Shown: positions 7,015-15,824, counted from the first letter of the stretch. The stretch is DNA of 64,000 bases from Desulfovibrio piger (GCF_951793255.1 NZ_OX636706.1:1013001-1077000); one strand, 5' to 3'. The notes: generated by a model from the sequence alone, not told the origin. Made by a program: numbers and translations.

Positions 7015-9714
7015 ATGTCCTCGCCTTCCGATGCTGCCCCCGACCGGTCTTCCGCTGCCGGGGAGGAGACAAAAAGACGGTTGTCGCGCAAGCGGGTGAC
7101 CGTCATCACGGCCACGGCCCTCTCGTTGCTGGAGGCCTGTGGTCTTGAGCCGTCTCCGGCGCGCTCGGAAAAGACGGCCGGGAAGGGGAAAAAGGCGACG
7201 CAGGGAGAACCGCCGGCCGAAAAGGCATCGGCGGATGGTCTTGAGGAACGGCAGGCGGCAGGCTCGGCGTCTTCCCGCGAGCGGAACGGCGGGCGGAAAA
7301 AGAGATCTGCGCCGGACAGGGCTCCCCGGGAAGCGGCGGACGCCGTCCCACAGGAAGATGCATCGCAGGGCGTTGCCGCCACCAAAGCCGCGCTCCCGGA
7401 AATCCCTCCGGTGATCCCGCCCGCCGACACGGCCGTGGCCACGGTACCGCCGGGACCTGCCACTCCTCCGAAAAAGACGACTGCCCGGCGTCGTCGTGCG
7501 AGCGGCACGAAGGCCGCGCCGGTGACCGATACCGGGGCAGTTCCCGCTACCGAGCCGGCTCCCGCGTGCGGGTCTGTCGCACAGGAGGCCTCACCACAGG
7601 TAGTGAAGCCTTCTGCTGGCCAGTCCGCTGTGGAGGCGGCGTCATCCGTGCCGGGAGAGGATCAGCCTCACTCCGGCGCACGGCGGAGAGCCGTCTCCCG
7701 TGCCGGGCGTGCCTCCACTTCCGGTGGGCGCGGCCGCAAGAAGGCTGCTGCGACCGCTCCCGCATCCGCGGGAGAAGCCGGTCCGACCACAGCGCCGGTA
7801 CCGGAGCGACAGCCTGCGGAACGTCCCATGGATGCGGCGGCACTGGCTGCCGAAGCGGATCGTCTGGCTGCGGAATACGGCCTGTCGTCATCGGGCGGCG
7901 GTCTGGTGGTGCTGCCCGGGGACGATGACTGGGATGATTTTCCCGCTCCTCCGGATAGGGAAGCGTCGTCCGCCCGGACGGGGGCTCACGTTACGGAGAC
8001 GGTCCCGGCCGTTGCTTTTCCTGAATCCGTACCGTCAGCGGCGCCCTTCGCTGCGGCGGCTCCTGCCGCTCCCGCCCCCGAAGCCACACCTGCGGCGGCA
8101 AAAAGCTCCCCCAAACGTCGTCGTGCGGGCAGTCCGAAGGCTGCACCTGTGGCCGAGGACGGGCCGGTTCCCGTGGCCGAGGCTGTCGCACAGATGGCCC
8201 CACCGTCAGAGGGATCTTTCGCTGTTCGGCATGCAGCTGATGCGGAGGCCGCTGTGCCTGATGCGGGGCTGCCCCAGCCTGCCGCAGGGCGGAGAGCCGT
8301 TTCCCGCGCGGGGCATCCAGCCGCATCCGGCGGGCGCGGCCGCAAGAAGGCTGTTGCAACCACGCCCGCATCCGCGGGGGAAGCCGGTCCGACCACAGCG
8401 CCGGTACCGGAGCGACAGCCTGCGGAACGCCCCATGGATGCGGCGGCACTGGCTGCCGAAGCGGATCGTCTGGCTGCGGAATACGGCCTGTCGTCATCGG
8501 GCGGCGGTCTGGTGGTGCTGCCCGGGGACGATGACTGGGATGATTTCCCCGCTCCTCCGGATAGGGAAGCGTCGTCCGCCCGGACGGCGGCTCACGTTAC
8601 GGAGACGGTCCCGGCCGCTTCTTTTCCTGAGCCCGTACCGGCAGCGGCCCCCTTCGCTGCGGCGGCTCCTGCCGCTCCCGTCCCCGAAGCCACACCTGCA
8701 GAGGGCAAAAGCTCACCCGGGCGTCGCCGTGGGGGCGGCACGACAGCAGCGCCGGTAGCCGGCAGCGGGAACGCTTCCGTACCGCTGGCCGGAGAGAAGG
8801 GAGGAACGTCATCAGCCGTACCCGGCGATGCGCGCATGCCGGAGGGAAGCCCTGCTCCCGTACCGGGGGCTGTTTCTTCCGCATCTGCCGGACACCGCGC
8901 AGAAGGGGAGGCAAACGGGACTGCCCGGCCCGCAGCGTCCCCTGTGGCCGGGGCCCCTTGTCCTGCACCGTCTTCCGGGACAGGCATGGGGCGGCGCGAG
9001 GCCGCGTTCCGGCAGTGGGCCGCGGACATGCAGGCCCGTTTCGATGCCGGGCTGGAAGCGGAGGAAGACCGGGCGGCACGGCGCAAAGACTCGCTGGTCG
9101 TGCTGCCGCCGCCGACGGATACGGGCGGGAGGAAACGCCGGACAGCAAAGAAGGCACAGGCCGACGCAGCGGAGGCCCCGCGCCCGCGGACGTGGATCAC
9201 GCGGCGGCGAAGCACCGAACCCGGGCACGAGGCCCGCTTCGAGGAGTGGCACGGCCCGGCACGGACAGGGAGCGTGCTGGAAAAGGTCTTCATCTCTCTG
9301 GGCGCGTCCCCGGAGCAGGCGAAGCTGAGCCGCTTGTGGCGCAGCTGGGATGCCGTGCTGGGGGCGGATCTGGCGCCATTGGCCCGTCCGCTGGGCCACC
9401 ATGACGACAAGCTGCTTATCGGCGCCGAAGACGCCGTGCTGCTGCAGGAGCTCTATTATATGGGGCCGGAGATCGTGCGCCGGGTCAATGAGTTCCTGCA
9501 GGAGGATTTCTTCACGGCGGTGAAGGTCTCCCTGATGCTGGACCATCAGGATCTGGATGCGCCCAGCCCGGTGCTGGAGCGCTCCGCCGGGCGTCCGAAG
9601 GAAGAGGTCCCCGCGCCTTCCGGGGCCAGTCTGGGGCTCATGGATCCCGAATCGGCCGTGGCCCGCTGCTATGCCCGCTTCCTGGGCATGGAGCTGCCCG
9701 ATCCCCGCAAATGA
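7015..9714 (+). CDS. very long DUF721 (DciA-like) protein with internal 200-residue repeats
   Basis: 899 aa, against roughly 100-170 for ordinary DUF721/DciA proteins. Only the last part, about residues 755-870, looks folded. It runs from LEKVFISLGASPEQAKL through LWRSWDAVLG and ends near PEIVRRVNEFL, matching the DUF721 pattern of a Trp-containing helix followed by a KH-like fold. DciA is the ancestral loader/partner of the replicative helicase DnaB. The remaining 750 residues are Ala/Pro/basic-rich and probably disordered, with two tandem copies of a unit of about 202 residues plus a partial third. Both full copies carry GGGLVVLPGDDDWDDFPAPP. Start ATG 7015 has AAGGAG upstream. A helicase-loading role is inferred only from the C-terminal domain. 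Confidence 0.8.
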   Translation: MSSPSDAAPDRSSAAGEETKRRLSRKRVTVITATALSLLEACGLEPSPARSEKTAGKGKKATQGEPPAEKASADGLEERQAAGSASSRERNGGRKKRSAPDRAPREAADAVPQEDASQGVAATKAALPEIPPVIPPADTAVATVPPGPATPPKKTTARRRRASGTKAAPVTDTGAVPATEPAPACGSVAQEASPQVVKPSAGQSAVEAASSVPGEDQPHSGARRRAVSRAGRASTSGGRGRKKAAATAPASAGEAGPTTAPVPERQPAERPMDAAALAAEADRLAAEYGLSSSGGGLVVLPGDDDWDDFPAPPDREASSARTGAHVTETVPAVAFPESVPSAAPFAAAAPAAPAPEATPAAAKSSPKRRRAGSPKAAPVAEDGPVPVAEAVAQMAPPSEGSFAVRHAADAEAAVPDAGLPQPAAGRRAVSRAGHPAASGGRGRKKAVATTPASAGEAGPTTAPVPERQPAERPMDAAALAAEADRLAAEYGLSSSGGGLVVLPGDDDWDDFPAPPDREASSARTAAHVTETVPAASFPEPVPAAAPFAAAAPAAPVPEATPAEGKSSPGRRRGGGTTAAPVAGSGNASVPLAGEKGGTSSAVPGDARMPEGSPAPVPGAVSSASAGHRAEGEANGTARPAASPVAGAPCPAPSSGTGMGRREAAFRQWAADMQARFDAGLEAEEDRAARRKDSLVVLPPPTDTGGRKRRTAKKAQADAAEAPRPRTWITRRRSTEPGHEARFEEWHGPARTGSVLEKVFISLGASPEQAKLSRLWRSWDAVLGADLAPLARPLGHHDDKLLIGAEDAVLLQELYYMGPEIVRRVNEFLQEDFFTAVKVSLMLDHQDLDAPSPVLERSAGRPKEEVPAPSGASLGLMDPESAVARCYARFLGMELPDPRK
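7471..8706 (+). repeat. two tandem in-frame repeat units of about 606-630 nt inside the DUF721 gene
   Basis: Unit 1 spans about 7471-8100 and unit 2 about 8101-8706; the start of a third begins at 8707. The core at about 7763-7983 matches 8369-8589 with only a few differences at an offset of exactly 606 nt (202 codons). The duplication is therefore recent or kept similar by gene conversion. The flanking parts of each unit are more diverged. Confidence 0.9.
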
Positions 9715-9740
9715 CGGGCTGGAGCCGCCGGGAGGCGGGA

Positions 9741-9770
9741 TTGACAAAGCTTTTCTTGCGATGCTAGGGT
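9741..9770 (+). promoter_or_regulatory. candidate sigma-70 promoter
   Basis: TTGACA at 9741-9746, an 18-nt spacer, then TAGGGT at 9765-9770. It lies just after the DUF721 gene and upstream of the 123-aa gene, and it argues for the start at 9845 rather than an earlier in-frame ATG inside the promoter. Confidence 0.5.
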
Positions 9771-9844
9771 CAGCCGGTGTCGTGCTGGCCTTGCTGCTTT
9801 GTCGCTGTGGCTGCCGTCACGCTGCAGCTCAAGGGGAGGGTGCC

Positions 9845-10216
9845 ATGCAGGATACGCTGGAAAATATCAGCCTCAAGCACGATAATGGCGAGGATATGCG
9901 CTTTCGTGGAAGCCTTTCCTCCGAGTGTTCCTGGTATGACGAGGAGCATGGCGTGCTGTGCCGCCAGAAGCTGTATGTGATGGAGAACAAGGACCAGATC
10001 TACTACATCATGCGCACCGGGGCGGAAGAACACAGCCGCCGGGCTTATCGCCTGAAGGTACAGGACCAGACCTGCATCATCCATAACGGCAAAGCTGAAG
10101 TGCGCATGCCCATTACCCTGCTGATGCTGGCTGTGCGCGGTCTGTGCGGCATGGATGCCCGGAACGCGACCAGCCTTGCCATGGTGGAAGAAATGCTCAA
10201 GGCTGCCAACGCCTAG
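9845..10216 (+). CDS. hypothetical protein, 123 aa
   Basis: I do not recognise this family. The product is a polar, probably soluble protein with two cysteines near its N-terminal third (SECSWYDEEHGVLC) and one further on (QTCIIHNG). ATG 9845 is chosen because AAGGGGAGGG lies directly upstream and a promoter-like TTGACA/TAGGGT pair sits at 9741-9770. An in-frame ATG at 9761 would add a short hydrophobic stretch that could pass for a signal peptide, but it has no ribosome-binding site. The gene is followed by two strong terminators and is convergent with the DUF4125 gene. Confidence 0.65.
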   Translation: MQDTLENISLKHDNGEDMRFRGSLSSECSWYDEEHGVLCRQKLYVMENKDQIYYIMRTGAEEHSRRAYRLKVQDQTCIIHNGKAEVRMPITLLMLAVRGLCGMDARNATSLAMVEEMLKAANA

Positions 10217-10247
10217 CCGCCGTCCGTTTTTTCCCCGAAAAGAGAGG

Positions 10248-10285
10248 AAAGGGATGCTTCTTCGGAAGCATCCCTTTTCGTTTTT
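10248..10285 (+). terminator. intrinsic terminator
   Basis: AAAGGGATGCTTC and GAAGCATCCCTTT pair around a TTCG tetraloop, followed by TCGTTTTTG. It lies 32 nt after the 123-aa gene. Confidence 0.9.
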
Positions 10286-10314
10286 GCGGCCTCTGTTCCT
10301 GTACCGGTCATACA

Positions 10315-10355
10315 AATCAAAAGAGCCACCCATACGGGTGGCTCTTTTGATTTTC
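10315..10355. terminator. second, symmetrical terminator
   Basis: A 17-bp perfect stem, AATCAAAAGAGCCACCC with GGGTGGCTCTTTTGATT, around ATA and followed by TTTTC. It sits 30 nt after the first terminator, between convergent genes. It may insulate the 123-aa gene from the DUF4125 gene, whose stop is a further 190 nt away. Confidence 0.75.
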
Positions 10356-10543
10356 AGCCCTCATGGCGAGCCCCGGCAAGTCCAAGAGGTTCGCCGGGCA
10401 GATGCCCATCCCCAGGGGGAGGCCGGAGCCTGTTCCTCCCGGGGCTTTGAAGGCGCAGCCTTTTCAAGAGCGGCAGTGCCCCTGCCGGAAGCGCATCATC
10501 GCGACTGCTCCCGGCGGGGCGACGTCAGGCGCTGTCGGTGGTC

Positions 10544-11164
10544 TCAGCGACGGGCGCTGAAATGCTTTTCCGCGCTCTCGATGTCCTCGAAGCCGTACTG
10601 CCGCACCTGATGGAGCAGGTTCTGTTCGGCTTCGCTTTCGCCCTTGCGCAGACGTTCCATGGTGGCCCGATGATAGAGGGCGATGGTCTTGGGGGAATAG
10701 GTGCGCAGTTCCGCGCGCAGGTAGGTCTCCATGGAGACCCAGCCCGGACGGTCGTCACGGCTGCGCAGGGGGCGGCCCCTGTCGGCCAGCGAGGGGAAGC
10801 GGCTGTCGAGGTCTTCCTTCCAGGACACATGAGCGGCCACGATGTCGTCCACCTGGGCCATGGCTTCGGGGTCCAGCGGCGGCAGGCTGTCGGCCAGCTG
10901 GGCGTACTCCTCGGGGAAGGTGGATTCCATCATGCGGGCGTATTTTTCCGTGACCAGGTTACGCCCTTCCAGACGGGCGTTCAGCAGGTCTTCCAGATAG
11001 CTGCCCAGCAGTTCATCGTCCCAGTTGTCCATCTGGCTGGAACGCATGATGCGGAAGGTCTTGGGATCCATCTGGCAGGAGGCCTTGCCGCCCACGTTCT
11101 GCACGTTGCTGAACATTTCCCACTCGGCTGTGACCACAGCATCTGCAAGGGTCTTGTGTTCCAT
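10544..11164 (-). CDS. DUF4125 family protein
   Basis: A 206-aa cytoplasmic protein. The N-terminal pattern EWEMFSNVQNVGGKASCQ (about residues 14-31), then FRIMRSSQ and W, matches the conserved head of the DUF4125 family as I remember it. Function is unknown; family members are scattered in anaerobes. Start ATG 11164 has AAGGAG at good spacing. The long frame reaching 11425 runs through the tRNA-Ser gene and is not real. It lies 138 nt downstream of tRNA-Ser on the same strand, separated by a terminator. Confidence 0.75.
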   Translation of the reverse strand: MEHKTLADAVVTAEWEMFSNVQNVGGKASCQMDPKTFRIMRSSQMDNWDDELLGSYLEDLLNARLEGRNLVTEKYARMMESTFPEEYAQLADSLPPLDPEAMAQVDDIVAAHVSWKEDLDSRFPSLADRGRPLRSRDDRPGWVSMETYLRAELRTYSPKTIALYHRATMERLRKGESEAEQNLLHQVRQYGFEDIESAEKHFSARR

Positions 11165-11256
11165 AGCGTCTCCTTGGCCGGGAAGGGCCGCAGGCACCGC
11201 GGCCGTCCCCGGCCATCTTCGGCAAGAAAGTTTTCCCGGCATGGCCGGGAGATATG

Positions 11257-11292
11257 AAAAAAGGGCGCCCTGCCGGAAGCAGAACGCCCTTG
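11257..11292 (-). terminator. terminator of tRNA-Ser
   Basis: On the minus strand AAGGGCG pairs with CGCCCTT around a GC-rich loop, followed by TTTTTTC. It starts 11 nt after the tRNA 3' end. Confidence 0.8.
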
Positions 11293-11302
11293 TGTCAGCA
11301 CG

Positions 11303-11392
11303 TGGCGGAGGGGGAGGGATTTGAACCCCCGGAAGGCGTGAACCTTCAGCGGTTTTCAAGACCGCCGCAATCAACCGCTCTGCCACCCCTCC
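11303..11392 (-). tRNA. tRNA-Ser(UGA)
   Basis: A 90-nt class II tRNA with a long variable arm. Acceptor strands GGAGGGG and CCCCTCC pair, the discriminator is G, and CCA is encoded. The anticodon loop CTTGAAA carries TGA. The T arm is GGGGGTTCAAATCCCTC and the D region GGCAGAGCGGTTGA. It reads UCN serine codons. Confidence 0.97.
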
Positions 11393-11577
11393 GTGCGGAG
11401 CAGACCGCGCCGCCTCCTGCGCCAACCCTGCGTGCAGGGCCCATGGCCTTGGGCGGTGCTTCGTCTGCGGGCTGTCGGGCCACGGCGCAGGGCCTGCCCG
11501 TCAGAACAGCCAGAAGCATATAGCACTTTTGGGCCCGGAGCGCAAAGGGCAAGCTGCCGGAGAGCCCGGCGGACCAT

Positions 11578-11614
11578 AAAAAAAGCGGCGCCCTCCAGAA
11601 GAGGACGCCGCCGG
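11578..11614 (-). terminator. terminator of the HU gene
   Basis: On the minus strand GGCGGCGTCCTC and GAGGGCGCCGC form a hairpin with a TTCTG loop and a run of seven T. It starts 18 nt after the stop codon. Confidence 0.9.
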
Positions 11615-11631
11615 ATCCGCTGAGCGAAATA

Positions 11632-11907
11632 CTACTTGATGGCGTCCTTCAGGCCCTTGCCGGGGGTGAACTTGGCAACCTTGCTGGCAGGGATGGTGAT
11701 TTCCTTGCCGGTGCGGGGATTGCGACCCTTGCGGGCGGCGCGCTCAACCACCTTGAAGCTGCCGAAACCGGTGAAGGTCACGGATTCGCCGGAAGCGAGG
11801 GCTTCGCGCAGAGCAGCCACGACGGCGTCGAGGGCTTCTTCGGCCTTGGCTTTGGTGGGCAGGCCGGCCTTGGCATGGATCTTTTCAACAAGCTCAGCTT
11901 TGGTCAT
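11632..11907 (-). CDS. HU-type DNA-binding protein
   Basis: A 91-aa histone-like protein, complete against the HU family: an N-terminal helical dimerisation part (MTKAELVEKIHAKAG), the GFGSF turn, and the DNA-binding beta arm with RNPRTGKEI and its intercalating proline, ending with the final helix KFTPGKGLKDAI. HU bends and compacts DNA. It is monocistronic, with its own promoter candidate and a strong terminator. It could be labelled hupA or hupB; paralogues elsewhere cannot be seen from this window. Confidence 0.96.
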   Translation of the reverse strand: MTKAELVEKIHAKAGLPTKAKAEEALDAVVAALREALASGESVTFTGFGSFKVVERAARKGRNPRTGKEITIPASKVAKFTPGKGLKDAIK

Positions 11908-11961
11908 AGTTATACTCCAAAAAAAGAGTTTCGGGTTTCAATCTGTAGGCCAGACAGGGCA

Positions 11962-11991
11962 TCCATACGTTATGGGCTTGGCCCGTGTCAA
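11962..11991 (-). promoter_or_regulatory. candidate promoter of the HU gene
   Basis: On the minus strand TTGACA (11991-11986), an 18-nt spacer, then TATGGA (11967-11962), about 54 nt before the ATG at 11907. The spacer holds a small dyad, GGGCCAAGCCC. Confidence 0.5.
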
Positions 11992-12096
11992 TGGAAAATG
12001 CCCATATATCAAAGTTTTCCGGGCATCAGAGCCTTTTCGGGCATACTTTTCGCATCGCTTTCGGGCGAGGCGGCCCCGGGACGCATCAGCGGATGG

Positions 12097-12927
12097 TCAG
12101 GAAAGGTCCACCAGGCTGACTTCGGCGCTTTTGAGCGGGTGCCCCAGGAAAAGGCTGCCGGTGCGGATGAAGCGCAGCACGTTGTCCGTGGTCATGAAGC
12201 GGTGGGAGCCCGGGGCGTCTTCCCCGCGCAGCAGACCCAGCTCGCGCAGGCGGTTCTCCACGGCCACAGCGGCGGTCTCGGCCGAATCCACGATGCGCAC
12301 GTCATCGCCTACCACATGGCGCAGGGCTTCGCGGAACAGGGGGAAGTGCGTGCAGCCCAGCACCAGGGTGTCGGGCCTGTCGGGCCGTCCCGGGGAGAAC
12401 AGGTCGCCCAGATAGCGGCTGGCGATGCCCTCGACGATGGGGCCGTCCATCCAGCCTTCCTCGGCCAGGGGCACGAAAAGGGTGCAGGCCCTGCCTTGGA
12501 CGCGGGCCTCGGGGCACAGGGAGGCGATGGCCTGCTGGTAGGCGCCGCCGGCGATGGTGGCTTCGGTGGCGATGACCACGATGCGCTTGTTGCGGCTGGC
12601 GGCCACGGCGGCCTCGGCACCGGGGCGCACGACCCCGAGGACGGGCAGGGGCGCGAAGTGTTCGCGCAGTTCCGGCAGGGCGGCGGAAGTGGCGGTGTTG
12701 CAGGCCACCACCAGCATCTTGACGCCTTCGTCCACCAGGCGTCCCGCAGCCTTGAGCGTGTAGCGGATGATGGTGTCGCGGCTTTTGGTGCCGTAGGGCA
12801 GGCGGGCCGTATCACCAAGGTAGAGCAGGTTCTCGCCGGGCAGGCGGCCGGAGATGGCTTTGAGCACGGTCAGGCCGCCCATGCCGGAATCAAAGATGCC
12901 GATGGGCAGGGAAGCTGAGGGATTCAT
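12097..12927 (-). CDS. murI: glutamate racemase
   Basis: A 276-aa enzyme making D-glutamate for peptidoglycan. The N-terminal catalytic cysteine motif VVACNTATSA and the second one LVLGCTHFPL are both present, as are the FDSGMGGLTV start and YLGDTARLPYGTKS substrate loops. These features define a PLP-independent two-cysteine racemase. Start ATG 12927 has AAGGA upstream; the frame continues to 13167 without support. The gene stands alone on the minus strand, about 190 nt from the HU gene. Confidence 0.95.
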   Translation of the reverse strand: MNPSASLPIGIFDSGMGGLTVLKAISGRLPGENLLYLGDTARLPYGTKSRDTIIRYTLKAAGRLVDEGVKMLVVACNTATSAALPELREHFAPLPVLGVVRPGAEAAVAASRNKRIVVIATEATIAGGAYQQAIASLCPEARVQGRACTLFVPLAEEGWMDGPIVEGIASRYLGDLFSPGRPDRPDTLVLGCTHFPLFREALRHVVGDDVRIVDSAETAAVAVENRLRELGLLRGEDAPGSHRFMTTDNVLRFIRTGSLFLGHPLKSAEVSLVDLS

Positions 12928-13219
12928 GACGTTCCTTCGATGGGGGACGGCTCCGGTGGGGCCTCCCCGGGCTGGCACGTTGTGGGGACAGAAGGGCGCA
13001 AGGCGCCCCTGCCTGCCGGTAGGGCGGGACGCGGCCTCCTTTCCGGGCGTGCCCCGAGGAGGGCGACGGCATCCGGTCAGGGGCATCCATGTCCCGACTG
13101 CGGAAGGATGGCTTTTTTCAGGCGGCAGGGCAAGGGAAAACGGGCGCCGGAGGCTTACGGGACGCACTTCTCCTGTCCCGGGGCGTCATACCGGCGTGCC
13201 GGCCGGGCGGTACGGGCCG

Positions 13220-14098
13220 CTAGAATCCCTGCCACAGATAGCGCAGGGACGTGAAGAGCAGGATCAGGGCCAGCCCCCACTTGATGCGGCGCGCGGGCAC
13301 GAAGCGCTGGCAGCGCGCCCCCAGATAGCTGCCCATGAGCCCGCCCAAGCCCAGCAGCAGGCCCAGCAGGGGATCGGCGCCGATGCCGTCCAGCGAGGAG
13401 AACAGGCCCAGGAAGCCATAGCCCAGCACTCCGGCCAGCGAGGCCAGGAAGGTGCCCAGCAGCAGGGCCCCGGCGATGGCATGGACGGGCAGGCCGAAGA
13501 TGCTGACCAGGAAGGGGGAAAGGATGGCGCCGCCGCCGATGCCGTAGATGCCGCCCGCCAGACCGATGCCCAGGCTGAGGGCCGCCAGGCGCGGGCAGCT
13601 GACGGAGTGCCGTGCCTCACCGAACGTGAAGACCAGGCGGGAACGGTCCCAGCGCTCCACATGGATCCGGGCCATGCCGCCCCCCTTGCGGGCGGGCGCG
13701 GCGGGCCTGCGCAGGTCGCGGAACATGCGCCAGAAGATCCAGAGCAGCAGCAGACCGGCAAAGACCTTGAAGCGGCTCTCGTCCGGCAGCCAGTAGACGC
13801 GGATCAGCGAGCCCAGCACGATGCCGGGCAGGGTGCCCACGGCCACGGTCAGGGCCAGGGGCCAGAGCAGGCGCCCTTCGCGGGCATAGCGCACGATGCC
13901 GCCGGGACAGGCCAGCACGTTGAAAAGATGGTTGGTGGCGCTGACGCCGGGGCTGGTGTAGCCCAGAAAGCTCATCTGGAAAGGCAGGAGCAGGAAGGCT
14001 CCCGACAGGCCGCCCATGGACGTGACGAACGAGATGCCCATGGCCGCCAGGACGGGCACCAGGGGGTGACACTCGATACCGGAAACGGGAAAGAACAT
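13220..14098 (-). CDS. TSUP-family membrane permease (TauE/SafE-type)
   Basis: A 292-aa integral membrane protein with about eight hydrophobic segments in two related halves. The segments GISFVTSMGGLSGAFLLLPF (first half) and GGIYGIGGGAILSPFLVS (second half) are the paired glycine-rich motifs of the TSUP family. Members export or import sulfite, sulfoacetate, sulfonates or other anions. A basic loop (ARKGGGMARIHVERWDRSR) joins the halves. Start ATG 14098 has GGAGGTGG. The upstream AT-rich region contains a perfect 30-bp palindrome that may regulate it. The substrate is not predictable; sulfite or a sulfur oxyanion is plausible in a sulfate reducer. Confidence 0.85.
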   Translation of the reverse strand: MFFPVSGIECHPLVPVLAAMGISFVTSMGGLSGAFLLLPFQMSFLGYTSPGVSATNHLFNVLACPGGIVRYAREGRLLWPLALTVAVGTLPGIVLGSLIRVYWLPDESRFKVFAGLLLLWIFWRMFRDLRRPAAPARKGGGMARIHVERWDRSRLVFTFGEARHSVSCPRLAALSLGIGLAGGIYGIGGGAILSPFLVSIFGLPVHAIAGALLLGTFLASLAGVLGYGFLGLFSSLDGIGADPLLGLLLGLGGLMGSYLGARCQRFVPARRIKWGLALILLFTSLRYLWQGF

Positions 14099-14237
14099 GG
14101 ACCACCTCCACAGGTTGTGCGACGGGGTAAAAGCAGAGTAAACTGATATGGATATTTTTGTCACGTTTTATTTTTTTTACTAACATATGGAAAATAAAGA
14201 GATAAAAATAAAATAAGCGTGATTTTTCAGGGTACTT

Positions 14238-14267
14238 TCATCACTATTTTATATAAAATAGTGATGA
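14238..14267. promoter_or_regulatory. perfect 30-bp palindrome in the TSUP-hisH divergent region
   Basis: TCATCACTATTTTAT is followed directly by its exact reverse complement. It lies in the 315-nt AT-rich gap between the TSUP permease and hisH, which contains no gene. There is no T tract on either side, so a dimer-binding operator is more likely than a terminator. The regulator is unknown. Confidence 0.6.
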
Positions 14268-14413
14268 ATTGGGCTATGCGGCGGCCCTCCGGCCCCGCAG
14301 GGCCGGGGCTGCGGCCCGGTCACGCAGCGCGTCCCCCGGGGGCACATTGCCTGTGCCGGGCGAAACGCGTATATTTCAGGCTTTCCCATCACCGTGCAGC
14401 AAAGGATTTCTTC

Positions 14414-15052
14414 ATGCTCGCCATTCTCGAATACAAGGCAGGCAACCAGACCAGCGTGCGCCGCGCGCTGGAACATCTGGGCATCCCCTGCCGCATCACC
14501 GCCGATCCTGTGGAACTGGAGCAGGCCCAGGGCATCATCTTTCCCGGTGTGGGCGCCGCCGGGCAGGCCATGGAGGCCCTGACCTCCGCCGGTCTGGACA
14601 GCGTGCTGCGCCGTGCCGTGGCCGAAGGCCAGCCCCTGCTGGGCATCTGCCTGGGCTGCCAGATCCTGCTGGAGCACAGCGAAGAGAACAACGTGCGCAC
14701 CCTGGGCATCGTGCCCGGCCGCTGCGTGCGCTTCCCCGATCATATGAAGGAAGAGGACGGCAGCCCCGCCCCCGTGCCGCATATGGGCTGGAACAGCCTC
14801 GATGTGGTGCGTCCGGGCCGTCTGCTGCACGGCATCGAGCCCGGTGCGGAATTCTATTTCGTCCACAGCTATTATGTGGAGCCCGCGCCCGAGCTGGTCA
14901 TGGCCACCACGGTCTACGGGAAGGAGTTCTGCTCGGTCTACGGCCGCGACGGCCTGTGGGCCGTGCAGTGCCATCTGGAAAAGAGCGGCCGTCCCGGCCT
15001 GACCGTGCTGCGCAATTTCTACGATTACTGCGACGAGGTGCGCCATGCTTAG
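14414..15052 (+). CDS. hisH: imidazole glycerol phosphate synthase, glutaminase subunit
   Basis: A 212-aa class I glutamine amidotransferase that releases ammonia from glutamine and channels it to HisF. The nucleophile is C79 in GICLGCQIL, the oxyanion region is PGVGAAG (residues 44-50), and the His-Glu pair is in VQCHLEKSG. That motif has Leu where most HisH have Pro, a mild variation. ATG 14414 follows AAAGGA. The 3' end overlaps hisF by 8 nt, giving coupled one-to-one synthesis. Confidence 0.96.
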   Translation: MLAILEYKAGNQTSVRRALEHLGIPCRITADPVELEQAQGIIFPGVGAAGQAMEALTSAGLDSVLRRAVAEGQPLLGICLGCQILLEHSEENNVRTLGIVPGRCVRFPDHMKEEDGSPAPVPHMGWNSLDVVRPGRLLHGIEPGAEFYFVHSYYVEPAPELVMATTVYGKEFCSVYGRDGLWAVQCHLEKSGRPGLTVLRNFYDYCDEVRHA

Positions 15053-15824
15053 CAAACGAGTCATCCCCTGCCTGGACGTGCGCGCCGGCCGCCTGACCAA
15101 GGGCATCAAGTTCCAGGGCAACGTGGACATCGGCGACCCCGTGGAGAGCGCCCGCCGCTACTATGAAGAAGGCGCGGACGAGATCGTCTTTTACGACATC
15201 ACGGCCTCGGCCGAGGAACGCGGCATCTTCCTGGACGTGGTGGAGCGCGTGGCCTCGCAGATCTTCATCCCCTTCAGCGTGGGCGGCGGCATCTCGTCCG
15301 TGGCCGACATGCGCGCCGTGCTCAACGCCGGGGCCGAGAAGGTCTCCATCAACTCCGCGGCCGTGCGCAATCCCGATCTGGTGGCCGACGGCGCGGCGGC
15401 TTTCGGCTCGCAGGCCATCGTGGTGGGCATGGACGTGCTGCGCGTGCCCGTGAGCGAGAGCATCCCCTCCGGCTACGAGATCGTCATCCAGGGCGGCCGC
15501 CGTCGCATGGGCATCGACGCCATCGAATGGGCGCGCCAATGCCAGGAACTGGGCGCGGGCGAGCTCTGCGTCAACTCCATCGACGCCGACGGCACCCGTG
15601 ACGGCTACGAACTGACCCTGACCCGGGCCATCGTGGACGCCGTGTCCATCCCGGTCATCGCTTCCGGCGGCGCGGGCGCGCCCGAACATATGTACGATGC
15701 CGTGAGCAAGGGCGGTGCCTCGGCGGCGCTCATCGCTTCCATCGTGCACTACGGGCAGTACACCATCCGCCAGTGCAAGGAAGTCATGGCCGAGAAGGGC
15801 GCCAAGGTCCGCCTGACGTGGTAG
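15045..15824 (+). CDS. hisF: imidazole glycerol phosphate synthase, cyclase subunit
   Basis: A 259-aa (beta-alpha)8 barrel that closes the imidazole ring in histidine synthesis and produces AICAR for purine synthesis. The catalytic aspartates are in [10 protein letters not shown] near the N-terminus and [12 protein letters not shown] at about residues 175-190. Phosphate-binding glycine loops GGGISS and [10 protein letters not shown] are present. It overlaps hisH upstream and the LarE-like gene downstream (7 nt), so the three are read as one operon. Confidence 0.97.
   Translation: MLSKRVIPCLDVRAGRLTKGIKFQGNVDIGDPVESARRYYEEGADEIVFYDITASAEERGIFLDVVERVASQIFIPFSVGGGISSVADMRAVLNAGAEKVSINSAAVRNPDLVADGAAAFGSQAIVVGMDVLRVPVSESIPSGYEIVIQGGRRRMGIDAIEWARQCQELGAGELCVNSIDADGTRDGYELTLTRAIVDAVSIPVIASGGAGAPEHMYDAVSKGGASAALIASIVHYGQYTIRQCKEVMAEKGAKVRLTW

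Noticed and set aside
9761..9844. Signal-peptide-like extension of the 123-aa protein
   Set aside because: The ATG overlaps a likely -10 box and lacks a ribosome-binding site; the ATG at 9845 has a strong one.
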